Below, piece by piece: positions 22,518 through 34,411 of a stretch of DNA of 64,000 bases. The notes under the pieces were generated by a model. It was not told the origin of the DNA. It worked only from the letters and a program-made list of their open reading frames with translations, and did not search any database. Within the stretch, counting starts at the first letter, position 1. Every line of letters begins with the position of its first letter. A program made the position numbers and the translations under genes. This DNA is from Hyaloscypha bicolor E (Eukaryota > Ascomycota > Leotiomycetes > Helotiales > Hyaloscyphaceae): the NCBI RefSeq assembly GCF_002865645.1, contig NW_020194588.1, forward strand, positions 850,092 through 914,091, read 5' to 3'.

Positions 22518-23399
22518 ACCCCACTAAACGAAAGCCAATCATGCCCCACTTCGGCGGACTAGGCTAGGGGCCTGAAGCGCACCAGTGCTGTATGAAACCC
22601 CGTCCTTTCGAAAGAGAACTTCAACTTTCTTTTTTGTCGTCTGTCACGCCGTCGAGAAGAACTTCATTCCAATAGCAAGTCACGATCGCCAATATATGAG
22701 ATGATATCAGGCCGAGAATCATTCAACATGAGACGGTTATCGGATCCGAAGCAACTGTGGATATCAGGCGTGACGACTACCTGTCTCAAACAAGATGTGG
22801 ACGTCGTCGATCATATAACATGAATTGCAGTGTAGCAGATCCGGGTATCTTGATGGGTCAGCAAGGTTGCCATACAACATGTTCTTCCACCTTTGAGAGC
22901 TCCAGACGTGAGCTCTTATACAGCAACAGACTCAGAGTCTCCTGCCAGCGCATTATTTGGTCTTGCGAGTGCTCGTTCGTGATCCTTTCCGTGTTTGGCA
23001 AGTTCTACGAACACCAGCCCTAGCTACCGTTTCCTTAGCGTCGTTTCACGCTGCCCACAAAGCAATACGAAACGAAACTCTTGAGCAGTTCCAAACATTC
23101 TCGATTTTATGCAAGCACAAACGGTCGTTCATAGTGGCCAGCTGCTGTCATGCCTTAGAAGGGTCGTAGAAGAATTTAGCCGTCTCGCACGTGGAGAGAA
23201 CCGTTCATCGTGGAATTCGGAGTTCGGGTCACAGAACCGTTGCAAACAGCCTTCACACGCATGTCGATGACCCGAATTTTCGAGAAGTGAAGGGCACCTT
23301 GTGCGTGCATCTGTCTCCCTCCGTGGGTACCTGTCGTGATTTCTTTCTCTTCTATCACAAAGCCATCTATACCTGGGTTAAGCGTTTTCAGTACTCTAG
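22518..23399. other. Intergenic region upstream of Ser/Ala-rich membrane protein gene
   Basis: About 0.9 kb with no recognisable gene. A splice-acceptor-like TCTAG sits immediately before the proposed ATG at 23400, so an unseen upstream exon with a signal peptide cannot be excluded. Confidence 0.4.
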
Positions 23400-26300
23400 A
23401 TGGCTGGCCTCATCGATAACGACGATTCTCTGGAAGAAGGTCGTTCCTTACTTCGTACCAATGTTTTTAATCTTGAGAACTTATTATTTCCTAATCATAA
23501 TGCCGCCAATCCTGCTTCGTCGACACTTTCGGATTCCAGAACACCAAGGACAACTGCCCCTCGAGATGCACTCGTCACCATGCCTCCAAGTGTTCTCGAA
23601 CTTCGACAGAACAACCCCCAAGACTGCTCAAACCTCATCGCGGCCTCCGTCGACAGAGCAACGGTCGAGATCTCGAGAACTATCATAGCCCTAAACGCCA
23701 CTTTCTCCCAACAGCTTCAACAAGCATCGATATCCGCTTCCAATGGCATCAAATCAGCACAGAACTCAGCTACCTCAACCATCCAGGTTGTTGTACTGAG
23801 TGCTAGCAGCGCCACATCCTCTGCATTTTCCAGTCTCACCATCGCCAACTTAGCAGTAACAAGTGCGAACTTTGCCTTGACAAACGCGCAGTCGAGCGCC
23901 AGCACTGTGATCGCTGCTGCAAATTCGAGCTTGACACTGGCGAACTTGGCAGTGACGAGTATCTCGTCGGCCTCCAGCAGCGATGTGTCGACCCTGAGTT
24001 CGAGTCTATCCCAGCTGCAAGCTAGTCTGACTTCTGTTCAGGTGAGTTACTCCCAGGTGAGGGAGACTCCGAGCAAATTTGCACCACTAACACGAACTGG
24101 TAGTCTTCCACATCTGCTGCCATAGCGGCAGCCCAGTCAGCACTTGCATTTGCTACCGGATCGGCAGCAGCGCAAGCTTCATCCATCTTGGCATCTGCAG
24201 CTAGAGCAACTTAAGGCTTAACTACCATTGCACCACTGGTGAGTTCAAGCTACCACGTTGTCAATATATTCAAGCAAAGTTGACAAGTACTAAAGCAAAG
24301 TGTACCCACCCTCGATCTCTCCAAGACGATCTCGCTCACCCCAGCTCAAGCAGGTGCAGTAGTAGCCGGAGCAGTTGTTCTCACAGCCCTCTTGAGTTTC
24401 GCGCTATATTTCTTAGCCATGAAAATCAAGAAGAGAAAGGAACGAGACAGTTATTTGGACGAGAAGGATGTTGCGAGTAGTCGGAAGAAACTGCCTTCAA
24501 GATTAAGCTCAACGCTCCGTACCGGAAATGCGATGATGATCAAATTCAATCCACCGAAATCCTCAGATGCACCTCCCCCTTCCAAGTTCGCAATCCGTCT
24601 CCCAGAAGACCTTCCAGACACTTCTTCATCCTCCGGCAGGAAAGAGATGCCCCAATCAATATCCCGGGAGACCAATCTTCTAAAAAATTCGTCATCTTCC
24701 ACTTATTCGGATCCTCCAACCTGGCCTCTGATGTCGACCAGCAGGCGAGAAATTGACATATCTGCGACCCGACCTATATCAACAGAGTTCACATTCTGGC
24801 CTCTCCAAGTCGATGCGATCAAGCACACTCGCGATGCATCCCCTGTTCCTCGGTCTCCAGAAGCTAGGAGAGAGTCGCAAACTCTAAATATTCTGGATAC
24901 TGGGAAGACAGATGACAGCACTCCATATATATCTCTAGCACTCAAGGAAACGTTCGGTGATCTTGAAGTTGATCCGGATCGAAATGCGCGCGAAGAGGCC
25001 GAGAAGAATACAGAGATCGTCGCGTCACCACGGCGGGAACAGACTCATCACAGGAGGGAACGCCCTGATGAAATAGTCTTTAGCCCCTTTGAGGGCCAGA
25101 TTGAAGAGCTAGCTCTAGAACAAGTTAATGAAGCACAGATTTCAGAGCCCTTGGTGGAGGAGCCATTGGTAGAGGCGAGACCTGTATCGGAGACACCGGA
25201 AAGGGAATCGTATTCGGAGACTGTGCAATTTTTCAAAACTCTCGAAAGACCAGTCAACCGATTCAAAGAATCCGCGCAAGAACCTGCCGACAATTCTACT
25301 AGGGAGTCTTCAAGCCAACTAACGCCAAAAACCTTGCACGAACCGCCCGAAAGACCCGGCGAGGCACCCGGGGAGCCAAGACTGGAGCAAAGGTCCTTCG
25401 AAAAACTCCCTCAATTGACCAAAATTCCTAAAACAGAAACATTGGCTCTACTGCAAGAAGAAGGCCAGGTCAGATCCAGTACCGTGCCGGAAATCGATAG
25501 GCTGCTCCGTATCGTCGCACAAGAAAACGATCTTCTTGCTGACAAGCCTTTGTTTTGGAGTGATTTCAGGCCAGTAGCGGAAGAGGTTAAAATGGCAATG
25601 GAGATGCCACCAGTGAGGGAGCGCGAAGTTGTTGTAGAGGCTTCACCAACCATAGAGCAAATCGAAGTTATTGCAAATGACAGCCAAAGAGGAATGGCCT
25701 TATCTCCATTTCCTCGCAAGCCAGCTGTGGACGTCCCCTCTGTCGAACCAGAACTCTTCTCTCCAAAACAAGAAGAGCTTGAATTCTTGACACAAAGAGA
25801 GCAATCACCACCTCCACATTCGCCCACAGAGGAAAAAGAGATCTTGCCACTCCGAATGAACCGCCAAATACGGAATATCACCTCCATAATCGCTGAGCAC
25901 GAGGCGACTTCCGAGCTCCAAGAGCCAAATCCAGAAGAAGAAGTCGACGACTGTCAAGCAAGAGGACGCTCAATGCTCCGAACCTCAGATATAATCGAAG
26001 CCCGACTTTCTGCCATAATACGCACCAAATATTTGCCACTATTGAACACTGCCCCGCAAGAACTCAGTAAAGAGGAGAGGGACCAAACCATCTCCCCATT
26101 GAGGAGAAATCCCGTTGACCTCGCCACTGTTCTAGATCAAAGAAACAGAACTTTGTCGCCCCTCCAACAGAACCCTTTAACGTCTACTCTATCTATAAAG
26201 CGGAAATCCCGCACCCTCTCACCGCCTTCTCTACCCCGCCTCCACCCTGTCTCTCCTTCACTCTCACGAGAAGAATCGCCACTCCGCCGAACCCCCCCGT

Positions 26301-26572
26301 CCCCCATACCATCTCAACCCCTATCCGCTCAAGAATCCATTTTCGCTTCAAACACGGCATCGAGACCGCAAAGCAATTTTGCCTTCAGTCAGACGCTGTC
26401 GAAGTTCCAGAGTCTAGCAGAGCAGGGGACGATAAATGGCAGACAGGCAAGCACGGAGGTTACACAGAGAGCTATTGCGGGCATCTTTATTCCGGGGAGT
26501 TTGAGGGAGCAGGCTGTGAGGAATTTGAGTAAGAGTCGGGAGAGGAGTGCTTCTGAAAAGAGGGGAATTTGA
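23400..26572 (+). pseudogene. Ser/Ala-rich single-pass membrane protein, one in-frame stop
   Basis: The frame is kept across exons 23400-24041, 24104-24238 and 24296-26572 (1017 codons), except for one TAA at 24212-24214. A C-to-T change of CAA would create it. Exon 1 encodes a Ser/Ala/Thr-rich region with internal repeats (SLTIANLAVTSANF, SLTLANLAVTSIS) suggesting a helical or coiled stalk. Exon 3 begins QSVPTLDLSK and has one membrane span (AGAVVAGAVVLTALLSFALYFLA), then a basic stop-transfer KIKKRKER. A cytoplasmic tail of about 700 residues, rich in Glu, Pro and Ser with repeated TLSP/SPLR motifs, completes it. The architecture resembles stalk-type surface sensors, but no signal peptide is visible and no family is recognised. 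Either it is a recent pseudogene, the stop is an error, or the downstream ORF (ATG 24419) is used separately. Confidence 0.55.
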
Positions 26573-26777
26573 TAACATATAAGATATAATAAGTGGTGGG
26601 GCGAGGGGGTGATTGGAGATCGAGTTGAACTGAGAAAGAGCATTTTGAAATGCTGTAATCACACCCATTTGAAATTTTGAACACTGTAGTGTATTTCTTC
26701 CACCTGAAGTAGGTAGTGAAGTCGGTGACTTTCACCATTCAGCTGCTTTTCCCTCAGCTTCCTCATATACGAAGCAG

Positions 26778-27105
26778 TCACCGCCCCTGGTTAAACGCCT
26801 CCACCGCCACAATCTGATAATTGAACGTCCCAGTCTCCAACCTCAGCTTCTCCCACGCACTAAAACGATTACTTGTCGTAACCATGCCGCCCGTCCTGGT
26901 CGTCTGCCTTATAGACCAATACTGATTGAAAGCCACCATGCACTTGATTGAACTCGCACCAGTTTGCACATCCAAATAGGTGCCGTAAACAAAGCCGTCG
27001 GATGTGACAATCCCTTTGTAGGTCCCGGTCGAGTAGGGATCATAGCCTGACCCGGATTATACGAGGGGCGAGGTAAACCAGCTATAGGCCGGAGTCGTGC
27101 TCAGT
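26778..27105 (-). pseudogene. GH11 endo-1,4-beta-xylanase C-terminal relic
   Basis: Reading the minus strand gives GTYKGIVTSDGFVYGTYLDVQ, then FNQYWSIRQTTRTGGMVTTS, FSAWEKLRLETGTFNYQIVAVEAF and a stop. This is the typical second half of a GH11 jelly-roll xylanase: the YQYWSVR strand, the SG.VT..NHF.AW segment and the G...YQIVA.E strand that carries the acid/base Glu (here VAVEAF). Upstream, SWFTSPLV runs into TAA at 27059-27057, where the family has Tyr/Glu. The N-terminal half with the signal peptide and nucleophile Glu is absent. Non-functional. Confidence 0.8.
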
Positions 27106-28794
27106 GGTGCATAAGATGGGGGCTTCGAGGCTGTGTGCGCCCTCTCTTTTGAGCTCTGGTCATAAATGTGGGAAGTTTTTCCAGCGCATCACACATATTA
27201 CAAACCCCGAAGATCAAAATCGTTGAAGAAACGACTGTTTGGGGACATGGACAAATAAGATGGAGAACTCGAAACCTCTCAGTAACCCTTGCCCCTGTTG
27301 ACGATCTGCCGCGAGCAAGTACCCCTGAATTTAGCGATGACTCCTCAAACTGAGTCTGCATTGTTAGATAGAAATGCTTAACAATTACATTCTTCGTGTT
27401 CAAAGCGCGGAGGATATTTAAAGGAACTTGAGAGCAAATTTTATGAAATCTTGCCCAATTCGAGAGTGAGTTAGAGGGAGGAAAGGGGCTGCTCTGCAAC
27501 TGGGGGTGCAAACAACACCTTGGCATTTTGTGGGGTGCACAATATACTCGACACACAAAATTAGAAAATGTGTAGAACTTTAGTTGAATTGGTCTATAGA
27601 TGCTTTTTATAGCTCGTTCAATGACGTTTCATGGTCACCTACACCGTGGTTGTCAAGGTGTGACATTTGAGCACGTGACCCCCCTTCTCCCTTCCCTTCC
27701 CCCAATCGTGCAGATTTGAAGCTCTTTCATGCTCCTTACCCTTACCCCTATACCTTTATCAAAAATTGGCATCAAGAGCTCTCGTTATCTTGAGTTCGAA
27801 AAAATCCTGGGAATGATATCTTGGTTCCAGAGGCGCGCGCTGCTTGAGAATAACAGATCATTTGTTCTCAGAAAGAGCCACAAGTTATGACTGACGATGG
27901 GCAACTCTACCGTAAGATGATTGTTTCTCTTGGAGTGCAATATCTCCCATTTTGATTCTGAAAGATACTCCAAATCGTGAAACTTGACTTATTGCCCTGT
28001 TTCTTTGTCTCCTTCCGGGCTTTCACTTACTTCAACGGCAACGATATGTCAGAGGTACTTGAGTGACAAAGAGCGATTTACCATTCTGCCCTTTTTTGAT
28101 TTATTCACCATTGTTGCAATTCTACCTACTCCCAAAGCGTTGTCCGAGTCTCAGCATAAGCCTTCCCTCTTGCATTGAGCAAGCTCTGGGACCCGCTGCA
28201 CTCTTCCTGATTGTTCAAAATATCTTGGAGCCCTTTGGGTACACTTACTGAAATGTGCCAAGGAGACTAGATACAATTAAAGAGTTGGCACAATGTAACC
28301 TGATCGAATACACAGTGTGGCGCTGGAACATGTCAACAAAGGACTTCCCATTGTCCAGACTTCAGCTTCCTCTCTTTCCACATCCCAGCCGCCTAAGACA
28401 CATTCAAATTCCTGATCATTCAATCTTCCGGCCTTCCAAGCAACATTCAATTCTCGATATTTCAACCTCCAGCCTTCGGCCGGGGCGATTGGCTTTCCAA
28501 TCGCTCTGTATCACTGGCGACTCATCTTCTGTTGTCTTCCGAAGTTAAAGCGCGGGCCGCTATTGTGTTCCAATCCGCCATTGTAAATTTCGTGACTCGG
28601 ATTCACCAGCGCCATTGAACACAATACTAAATTTCCTTCCTATTGTCCCCACCAAGCGAGGCACTTTCACAGCCTTGCTGTCGCACACTCTCCTTTCCAA
28701 AAATTTCAACAACTCCTCAATCCTCGATCTGGAACCACATCGACCAACAACACCAACCACATTGTCCCACGAGACATCGAACAACGAATCCACA
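27106..28794. other. Intergenic region before J-domain-like gene
   Basis: 1.7 kb of moderately AT-rich sequence. I see no supported gene. The last 180 bp are rich in ACC/CAACA and open in frame with the next gene, but contain no ATG before 28795. Confidence 0.45.
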
Positions 28795-30516
28795 ATGTCC
28801 CACGACATGTCAAACACCCAAAATCGCAAGCGGTACGCCTCAGAGTGGCCCGAGACCGGAGCGAAGAAGAAGAAGACCGAAGGAAGCTTCTCGCCTGCCC
28901 CCGACACCGCGTCAATGTCCCAGCAAGAGTGGCATTATGAAGCAATCCGACTCGACACCGCTATCATCGTCAAGAAGAGACAGCGCGACTGGTGGGAGGA
29001 CGTGAGAGTCACCAAGCGGGCAAGATCGGCGGAGCCTGAGACAATGGTCCCGGGTGAGCTGCAGGTGAAGGAACCGGAGAAGGAGAAGGAGCAGGATGAT
29101 GTTACTAAGTGGAGAGCACCTGTGCTCTGCGGAAGCACTGGTACATTCCCGCCTTGGGCCGTATTGGAGGTCCCGGGTGCAATGAGGGCTGCTGGTGCAA
29201 AGGACTCTAGAAAGCAAGCACGACCTTCCAAGCCATCGAAGGTCGCTGAAGCAATATCTTCTAGTACACCAAAAGCTGGCACATTGGGAACGACTGGCAC
29301 AACGGACTCTGAACAGCAAGCACAACTGCCCAAGCCGTCCAGTGTCATTGGAGCAGCACCTTCTAGTACACCCAGCGCCCCCTCGAACAATGTCTTTGCA
29401 ACATCGTCTGATTCAAGCTGGTCCGCAGCTTTCGCAGCTTTTGGAAAATCCCCAACTGATTTGGGACAATTGCAGAAGCCGTCGGCACCACTTTTCGCAC
29501 CCATCAAGAAGGCGGCGACCACGGCCCCTTCTACACCACCAACCAATGTCCCCAGCCAGGAGGAATCCAATTCGATTGTCCCGGCTCAAGTGGAACAACC
29601 AACATCGCCCAAAAAGAAAGTCATTTTTGCAGATAATAAGGCACTGGAGCAGAAACTTGACGAACTGGAAGCAACGGAAGTCGAGTTCGCCAGAAAAAGC
29701 CAACAGGAGTCTATGAGCCTTTACGGCCGCTTCAAAGATGATCTGATCGAGGGAAGAGACAACTGGATCAATGGCTACAAGGACTCAGCAATCGATACTC
29801 GTCGACACCACTACGCCGACGGAGAGGAAGGCGATGATGTGAACACCTTCGATTCAGACTACCAAGATGTGGATTACGATTACGGAGAAGATAACTGGGA
29901 TGGAATGGATGAAGACAGCAGAGCCCGAGCCGAAGATGAGCACGAAGAACCAACCTATGACCCCAACTTCGTCGCCGAGGAAATCAACAACGGGGAGAAA
30001 TATGGAATCAAGATTCCCGACTACACGGCGAAGGGAAGGGGTTGGGAGGAGTGGATGCAGATGGAGGCTAAACAGACTGCCGAGGAGAGGGCGTCATGGA
30101 AGGCGTTCGAAGGATTTGGCCAGCAGGAGGGTAGTGCCGCGACTGGCGCGAGCGCGGAATACAAGACTTGGCACCGGGAGTGCAAGGCCTTCTTTGCGCA
30201 GGACAAGAGTGTTGAGTTGTCTATGATGACCCAGGGTCTACCATTCCCGAAGATTCGGGGGCGTCTCTGTGGTGTCAGTTCAAGGGATTGCGTCAGAGGA
30301 GAGAAGTTGGGGATCTGTCAACACGATGTCATGCGTGTTCTGAAGGGAGCTGGTGTTGATATCGATGGAGAGGAATGGCTTGAGCGACTTAAGAGAGAGA
30401 GACTGAGATGGCATCCAGATAAATTCAGCAGCAAGATGGGGAAGAGATGGGAGGCGGAGGCCAAAGAGTTATTCCAGATGATTCAGGCATTGGCGGAGAA
30501 AGAGAGTAAGGGATGA
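28795..30516 (+). CDS. J-domain-like protein with long disordered N-terminus
   Basis: Single exon, 573 aa from the ATG at 28795 (MSHDMSNTQNRKRY). The upstream open frame has only non-ATG codons. Residues about 1-310 are Lys/Pro/Ser-rich with repeated QA.LPKPS/KPS...APSSTP motifs. A coiled, acidic middle region (about 315-415: ALEQKLDELEATEVEFARKS, then DSDYQDVDYDYGEDNWDG) follows. The C-terminus reads DVMRVLKGAGVD..EWLERLKRERLRWHPDKFSSKMGKRWEAEAKELFQMIQAL. The HPD tripeptide in WHPDKF between two helices is the J-domain signature that stimulates Hsp70. Similar C-termini occur in fungal proteins and NFKBIL1-like proteins. The partner and location are not predictable; the basic N-terminus would suit a nuclear protein. 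Confidence 0.85.
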   Translation: MSHDMSNTQNRKRYASEWPETGAKKKKTEGSFSPAPDTASMSQQEWHYEAIRLDTAIIVKKRQRDWWEDVRVTKRARSAEPETMVPGELQVKEPEKEKEQDDVTKWRAPVLCGSTGTFPPWAVLEVPGAMRAAGAKDSRKQARPSKPSKVAEAISSSTPKAGTLGTTGTTDSEQQAQLPKPSSVIGAAPSSTPSAPSNNVFATSSDSSWSAAFAAFGKSPTDLGQLQKPSAPLFAPIKKAATTAPSTPPTNVPSQEESNSIVPAQVEQPTSPKKKVIFADNKALEQKLDELEATEVEFARKSQQESMSLYGRFKDDLIEGRDNWINGYKDSAIDTRRHHYADGEEGDDVNTFDSDYQDVDYDYGEDNWDGMDEDSRARAEDEHEEPTYDPNFVAEEINNGEKYGIKIPDYTAKGRGWEEWMQMEAKQTAEERASWKAFEGFGQQEGSAATGASAEYKTWHRECKAFFAQDKSVELSMMTQGLPFPKIRGRLCGVSSRDCVRGEKLGICQHDVMRVLKGAGVDIDGEEWLERLKRERLRWHPDKFSSKMGKRWEAEAKELFQMIQALAEKESKG

Positions 30517-31899
30517 GATACCGTTGGTACAATGTATGTTATTAAGGGTGGCAGGCGCCAACCAGGCTTTAGCAGAGAGCTGAGCAAGGAGGGAAGTGAT
30601 GATTGTGTTGATGCTGTACAGAAATTGGAAGGAACGATCAAGGCTTTGGCTGCTTAGCTGAGCGAGGGAAGACGTTTATGATGGTTTTGCTCATAATTGC
30701 AATTTGCAAGCTCGATTCAGCCGTATATAGATCGCTCCTGCCTATTATATCAATGAAGGCTTTCTTCACCTCACGATCCGCGCCCTTACATTGTACAACA
30801 GAGCAACTGATGTCGTAACTGATGTCGCAACTGAGAAGACTTATTTGCCTCGTTTAGCACCCGAATGATCAACCTTCAAGAGGAGGGGCATACTCACACA
30901 CGCAACTATCATGAAGCAATCCTCCTATCCCACAAAGTCAAGAACGACCAAGCGGGTGTACATCCGCAAGCAAATGGAGACAACGGCAGCCGCTGCGGAA
31001 ACCACGCAAATAACAACAATCCATGGGCCGTTCGATCTCGGATCTACGGTCAGCTTCTGGACGTGAGTCTGCCTGCGCATCTGGAGAGATATAGATTGAG
31101 AGGGTTCCAGGCCGGCGAGAATGATGGACTTGGCATGCTATTTATGCCTTCTCTCCGGAGAACCTCCACACTCCTGCATCTCACACGGTGCCTGCTATCG
31201 AAACCATCACCACAAAATCGACTTTCTAGAAATGTGGCAAAGCGAGCAATTGGTCTCAGTGCGACCAGGCTTCGGAGGCTTCGGAGGCTTCGATGGTGTC
31301 CTTCCAGAAGTCGGATCCGGGGAAGATCTACGGTTCCTGCAGTCGATCAGATCCTGGGTTGGGATTGGATGATCTTGTTTAAGCAGTGGAGTTCTCGATT
31401 GGTTGCGGCGGAGCGCGAGGGCTGAGATAGAATGTGGAGAAGAGAAAAAGAAATGTTAAGTTCCACTATCCTCTGAAGCAAGAAGTCGACAAAGTCTTTT
31501 AAGACTAAACCAAGCATATCCTCGTTCAAAAAGCACTCATTCTATTGTCTCCCAATTATTCCAATCGGCAATTAATTCAGCCTGATGTTGTGAGCTGCTC
31601 AGGAGGTTGCTCCGATAAGCCACGATAAGCGCTCGGATCTCCTCGCTAAGCCGAAAGGGGGCGGCGGTAGGCGGCTTTGACGCTCCGAGCCAATTAAAAT
31701 CTCTCGTGAAGTGCCGGTGAGCCAAGTGCCGACCTTTCCGCCGATAGCTCGGACGGTCTCAACGGTTGTGACGCAACCCCTCACCTGGATCACCTGGATT
31801 TTTTCCTGCTTCAATATCACCTTAATAGTCCAACGTCCCAATCCCTCGAACAACAGAGAAAATGGGATTATTCCCGTCCCAAAGCTTTCGTCGGCGTTG
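30517..31899. other. Intergenic region with possible gene fragment at 30910-31430
   Basis: ATGAAGCAATCC at 30910 opens a Thr-rich frame ending FDLGSTVSFW at a good donor (GTGAGT, about 31062). Farther on, overlapping frames include FLEMWQSEQLVSVRPGFGGF and end at 31372. I cannot join these into a convincing protein. Treat it as a possible small or decayed gene on the plus strand. Confidence 0.25.
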
Positions 31900-32964
31900 A
31901 TGGGATCAACACAAGAGTTGGCCCCGGTCGCCGGGTCTGGAAAAGAACATATATCCCCACGCAAGATCATGGAGAGATCCCAAATGCTCGAAAGACACAA
32001 CTCCAACCATGAACCACCACATCCCCTCGAACAAGAGCTGGGAACTCGGTCTAGTTCCAGCACGCAAACCTCTCGATCATCACTCAAATCCTCCTTCCCT
32101 TCACAGCATCCCCCAAGGGAACCTCCACCACTTTCCTTCAGTCCCTGGTCCAAGAAAAATTCCATCCTCCTCTGCACCTTAGGCCTCCTCTTCTTCGACC
32201 TCATCCTCCCCTGCCTCCTCCACTACACCCTCGCCTCCTACACCTCCCTCTCCCTTGCCATAAACCTCGGCCTCTCCTGCGCCTCTCTCGGTCTCGGCGA
32301 ATTGTTGGAACTCCCACTACGAGGCTATCGATTATTCAAATACCCCTCGGAATACGCACCGCTAGGACAGGACTCAAAATGGGGTGCCGATTTCCTGCTC
32401 TGGTGGTACCTGACTGCGACCGTGATTGGGATCGTGCCGTATGTGATATCCACAAGTCTCGATGAGCCGATATTATGGCTGTTCCTCTTCACGCCAGGCT
32501 TCTTGGTGGGGTTTGCGGTGTTGACTGCTGCTGCCAGTCTGTTCCCGTTCAAACTTCCGTTCCGAGTTAGTAGTGATGCGAAGGGAGAGAGTTGTAAACC
32601 TTTCACATATTATGTTATCGAGGATTTTGTTGCTGTGGATGCGGGGCAGGGGAAGGGGTATAGGGAGGAGTTGAAGGAAAGATGGAACACGAGTCCAGTC
32701 TTCAGGAGGATGATTTGGGATGTTAATCTTTGGTGGACTATTGGAGGGGTGATCTTTATTGCGGCACTGGCCGTTGTTACCTGGGGATGCGATTTTGACA
32801 CGGCGTATGGCTTGTCTTTTGGGGTACTGTTCATATGGATTGGGGTTTGGGCGCTGGTGACTTGGTTATGGGTGAACAGAAACCTCCGTGTAGAACGCGA
32901 GTGGTTTGCGAGGAGGGCCGTTCCCATAGAGGGGAGTGTAGAGAAGGAGCAGGACATAGCATGA
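31900..32964 (+). CDS. Fungal multi-span membrane protein of unknown function
   Basis: Single exon, 354 aa. The ATG at 31900 is the first in-frame methionine of an open frame that begins with a GTG. A Ser/Pro-rich cytoplasmic-type N-terminus of about 85 residues precedes six hydrophobic segments: ILLCTLGLLFFDLILPCLLH; LSLAINLGLSCASLGLGELL; DFLLWWYLTATVIGIVPYVI; PILWLFLFTPGFLVGFAVLT; LWWTIGGVIFIAALAVVTWG; LSFGVLFIWIGVWALVTWLW. Between spans 4 and 5 a loop of about 70 residues contains YYVIEDFVAVDAGQGKGYREEL, followed by RWNTSPVFRRMIW. I recognise the type as conserved in filamentous ascomycetes but know no function. The frame is clean and the codon usage is like its neighbours. Confidence 0.85.
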   Translation: MGSTQELAPVAGSGKEHISPRKIMERSQMLERHNSNHEPPHPLEQELGTRSSSSTQTSRSSLKSSFPSQHPPREPPPLSFSPWSKKNSILLCTLGLLFFDLILPCLLHYTLASYTSLSLAINLGLSCASLGLGELLELPLRGYRLFKYPSEYAPLGQDSKWGADFLLWWYLTATVIGIVPYVISTSLDEPILWLFLFTPGFLVGFAVLTAAASLFPFKLPFRVSSDAKGESCKPFTYYVIEDFVAVDAGQGKGYREELKERWNTSPVFRRMIWDVNLWWTIGGVIFIAALAVVTWGCDFDTAYGLSFGVLFIWIGVWALVTWLWVNRNLRVEREWFARRAVPIEGSVEKEQDIA

Positions 32965-33341
32965 AGATATTTGCGTAATGATAACATTGCCATCTACCGG
33001 CCACACTAGCAAAAAAAATCATGGGAAAGGAGCAGGCCTAAAAACCACCGTTTCCTAGACGAGTGAAGCGACAGAACCACGCTGGCCGATCCCAGAAAGT
33101 ACATCAGAGGCAGACATGAAAGACTGGGGGAATCGTCCAGGAGCATCTAGCATTCGATTCCGCCAATGGATGCAAGTTGTACATTGAAGTCAAAATCCGA
33201 CAAGCATCGGCTATGATACAAGGCTGCCAATGCTTCCAGCCATCATGCCATTCCTTCAATACGCCGCCCCAATGATGGTGTACACTCTCTTCTCTTTCAA
33301 ATCCTTCTTTATCTGTTGAACCAGGTTGTCTCGTCCGTTTT

Positions 33342-34411
33342 TCATACTGCAGCATATCCGCCCCGCGTACCTGGTCCTGATAACGTGTTCAGTACCCTCC
33401 GCATCCAATCCTTAAGCAAGTATGGCACATCTCGGATCGTGTCCCCGTGAGGAAGAAGGTCCCATCCACGCGCTCCATATCGGTTGTAGTTGAGCCAGGA
33501 GCCAAATATCAGGTATGTAGCAGTCGATAAGAACGCGCTGTAAAAAGATTAGCAGGCCATCTCTGCAGAGTTGAGTGTTGTGGGGGGACGGGAGAAAAAT
33601 ACATGATGATAAACCAAGTGAAGAATCCCCAGTGACTCTTCTTCTCTGCATCCTCCTCCTTCTTCGTCTCTTCGCATGCATATTTTGTCTTCCACAACAG
33701 AGTCAAGACATCCTCATCTTTGCCCGATTTGTCGTAATCTACGAATTGCAGGCTCGGCTCCCCGCTGGCCTTCTCCTCCCGTTTGGTATTCCCATCCCCG
33801 TATTTGTCCTCCGGATCCCAAAGATTCTCGTCTCCCACTAGCGATTTATCGCATATAAACTCCACAAATGCCTTTTGTTTTTTCTTCGAGCCGTCTACCG
33901 TCCTGAAGCCCCCCTTAATCTCCAGTCGTACGCCTTCCTTTCCAGCATCCGTATCCAGCTTCGAAGTCTTTAGTCGTGTCCATTTTGCATCGGAATATCC
34001 GCCTCCTTGGTCTCTCAGTTCTCCAGCAATAGGAAACGCATCTGAAATGAAATCCTTTTTATCGTCTTTGTTGATCACACGCACGATACTGCACACTACT
34101 CCTTGTCAGCGAAGCTCGTTTGCGGGAGAAATCGGTTGGGGAAGCTCACATCGAGTACCGCCTGGACATTTTTGATCGGCCGGCACGTCGTTCTTCCGCT
34201 TCAGAGGCGCGCAGAGGTCGATTGTGTATGTCGTGTTCGTCCAGCTCGCTGAACCCTCATCAGCATGAAGGACTGACTTCGGTCCTCCCAACGGCTTGAA
34301 CGTCCAGTCGACACCGTCTGCTCGAGCATGATTGCAGTCTAGAAGATTCGCAGAGGTGAGGAAGGGGAAGAGGAAGATGGCCGCATAGGCGGGACTTCGA
34401 GGTAACCTCAT
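33342..34411 (-). CDS. atg27: Autophagy-related protein 27
   Basis: Exons 34411-34150, 34095-33603 and 33537-33342 encode 316 aa with all phases matching. A signal peptide is present (MRLPRSPAYAAIFLFPFLTSA). The luminal domain starts LLDCNHARADGVDWTFKPLGG and contains the cysteine-paired MRH/Atg27 segments TYTIDLCAPL, CPGGTR-L-CSIVRVINKD and FVEFICDKS. A single membrane span (WGFFTWFIIIAFLSTATYLIFGSW) is split by the second intron. The short cytoplasmic tail reads LNYNRYGARGWDLLPHGDTIRD and ends RGGYAAV, as in fungal Atg27. The protein is a type I membrane protein cycling between Golgi, endosome and the preautophagosomal site and assisting Atg9 vesicle formation. The final exon, absent from simple ORF calling, is required for the span and tail. 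Confidence 0.93.

Noticed and set aside
28277..28548. Small ORFs upstream of the J-domain-like gene
   Set aside because: No motif, no good start context; they overlap the probable leader of that gene.
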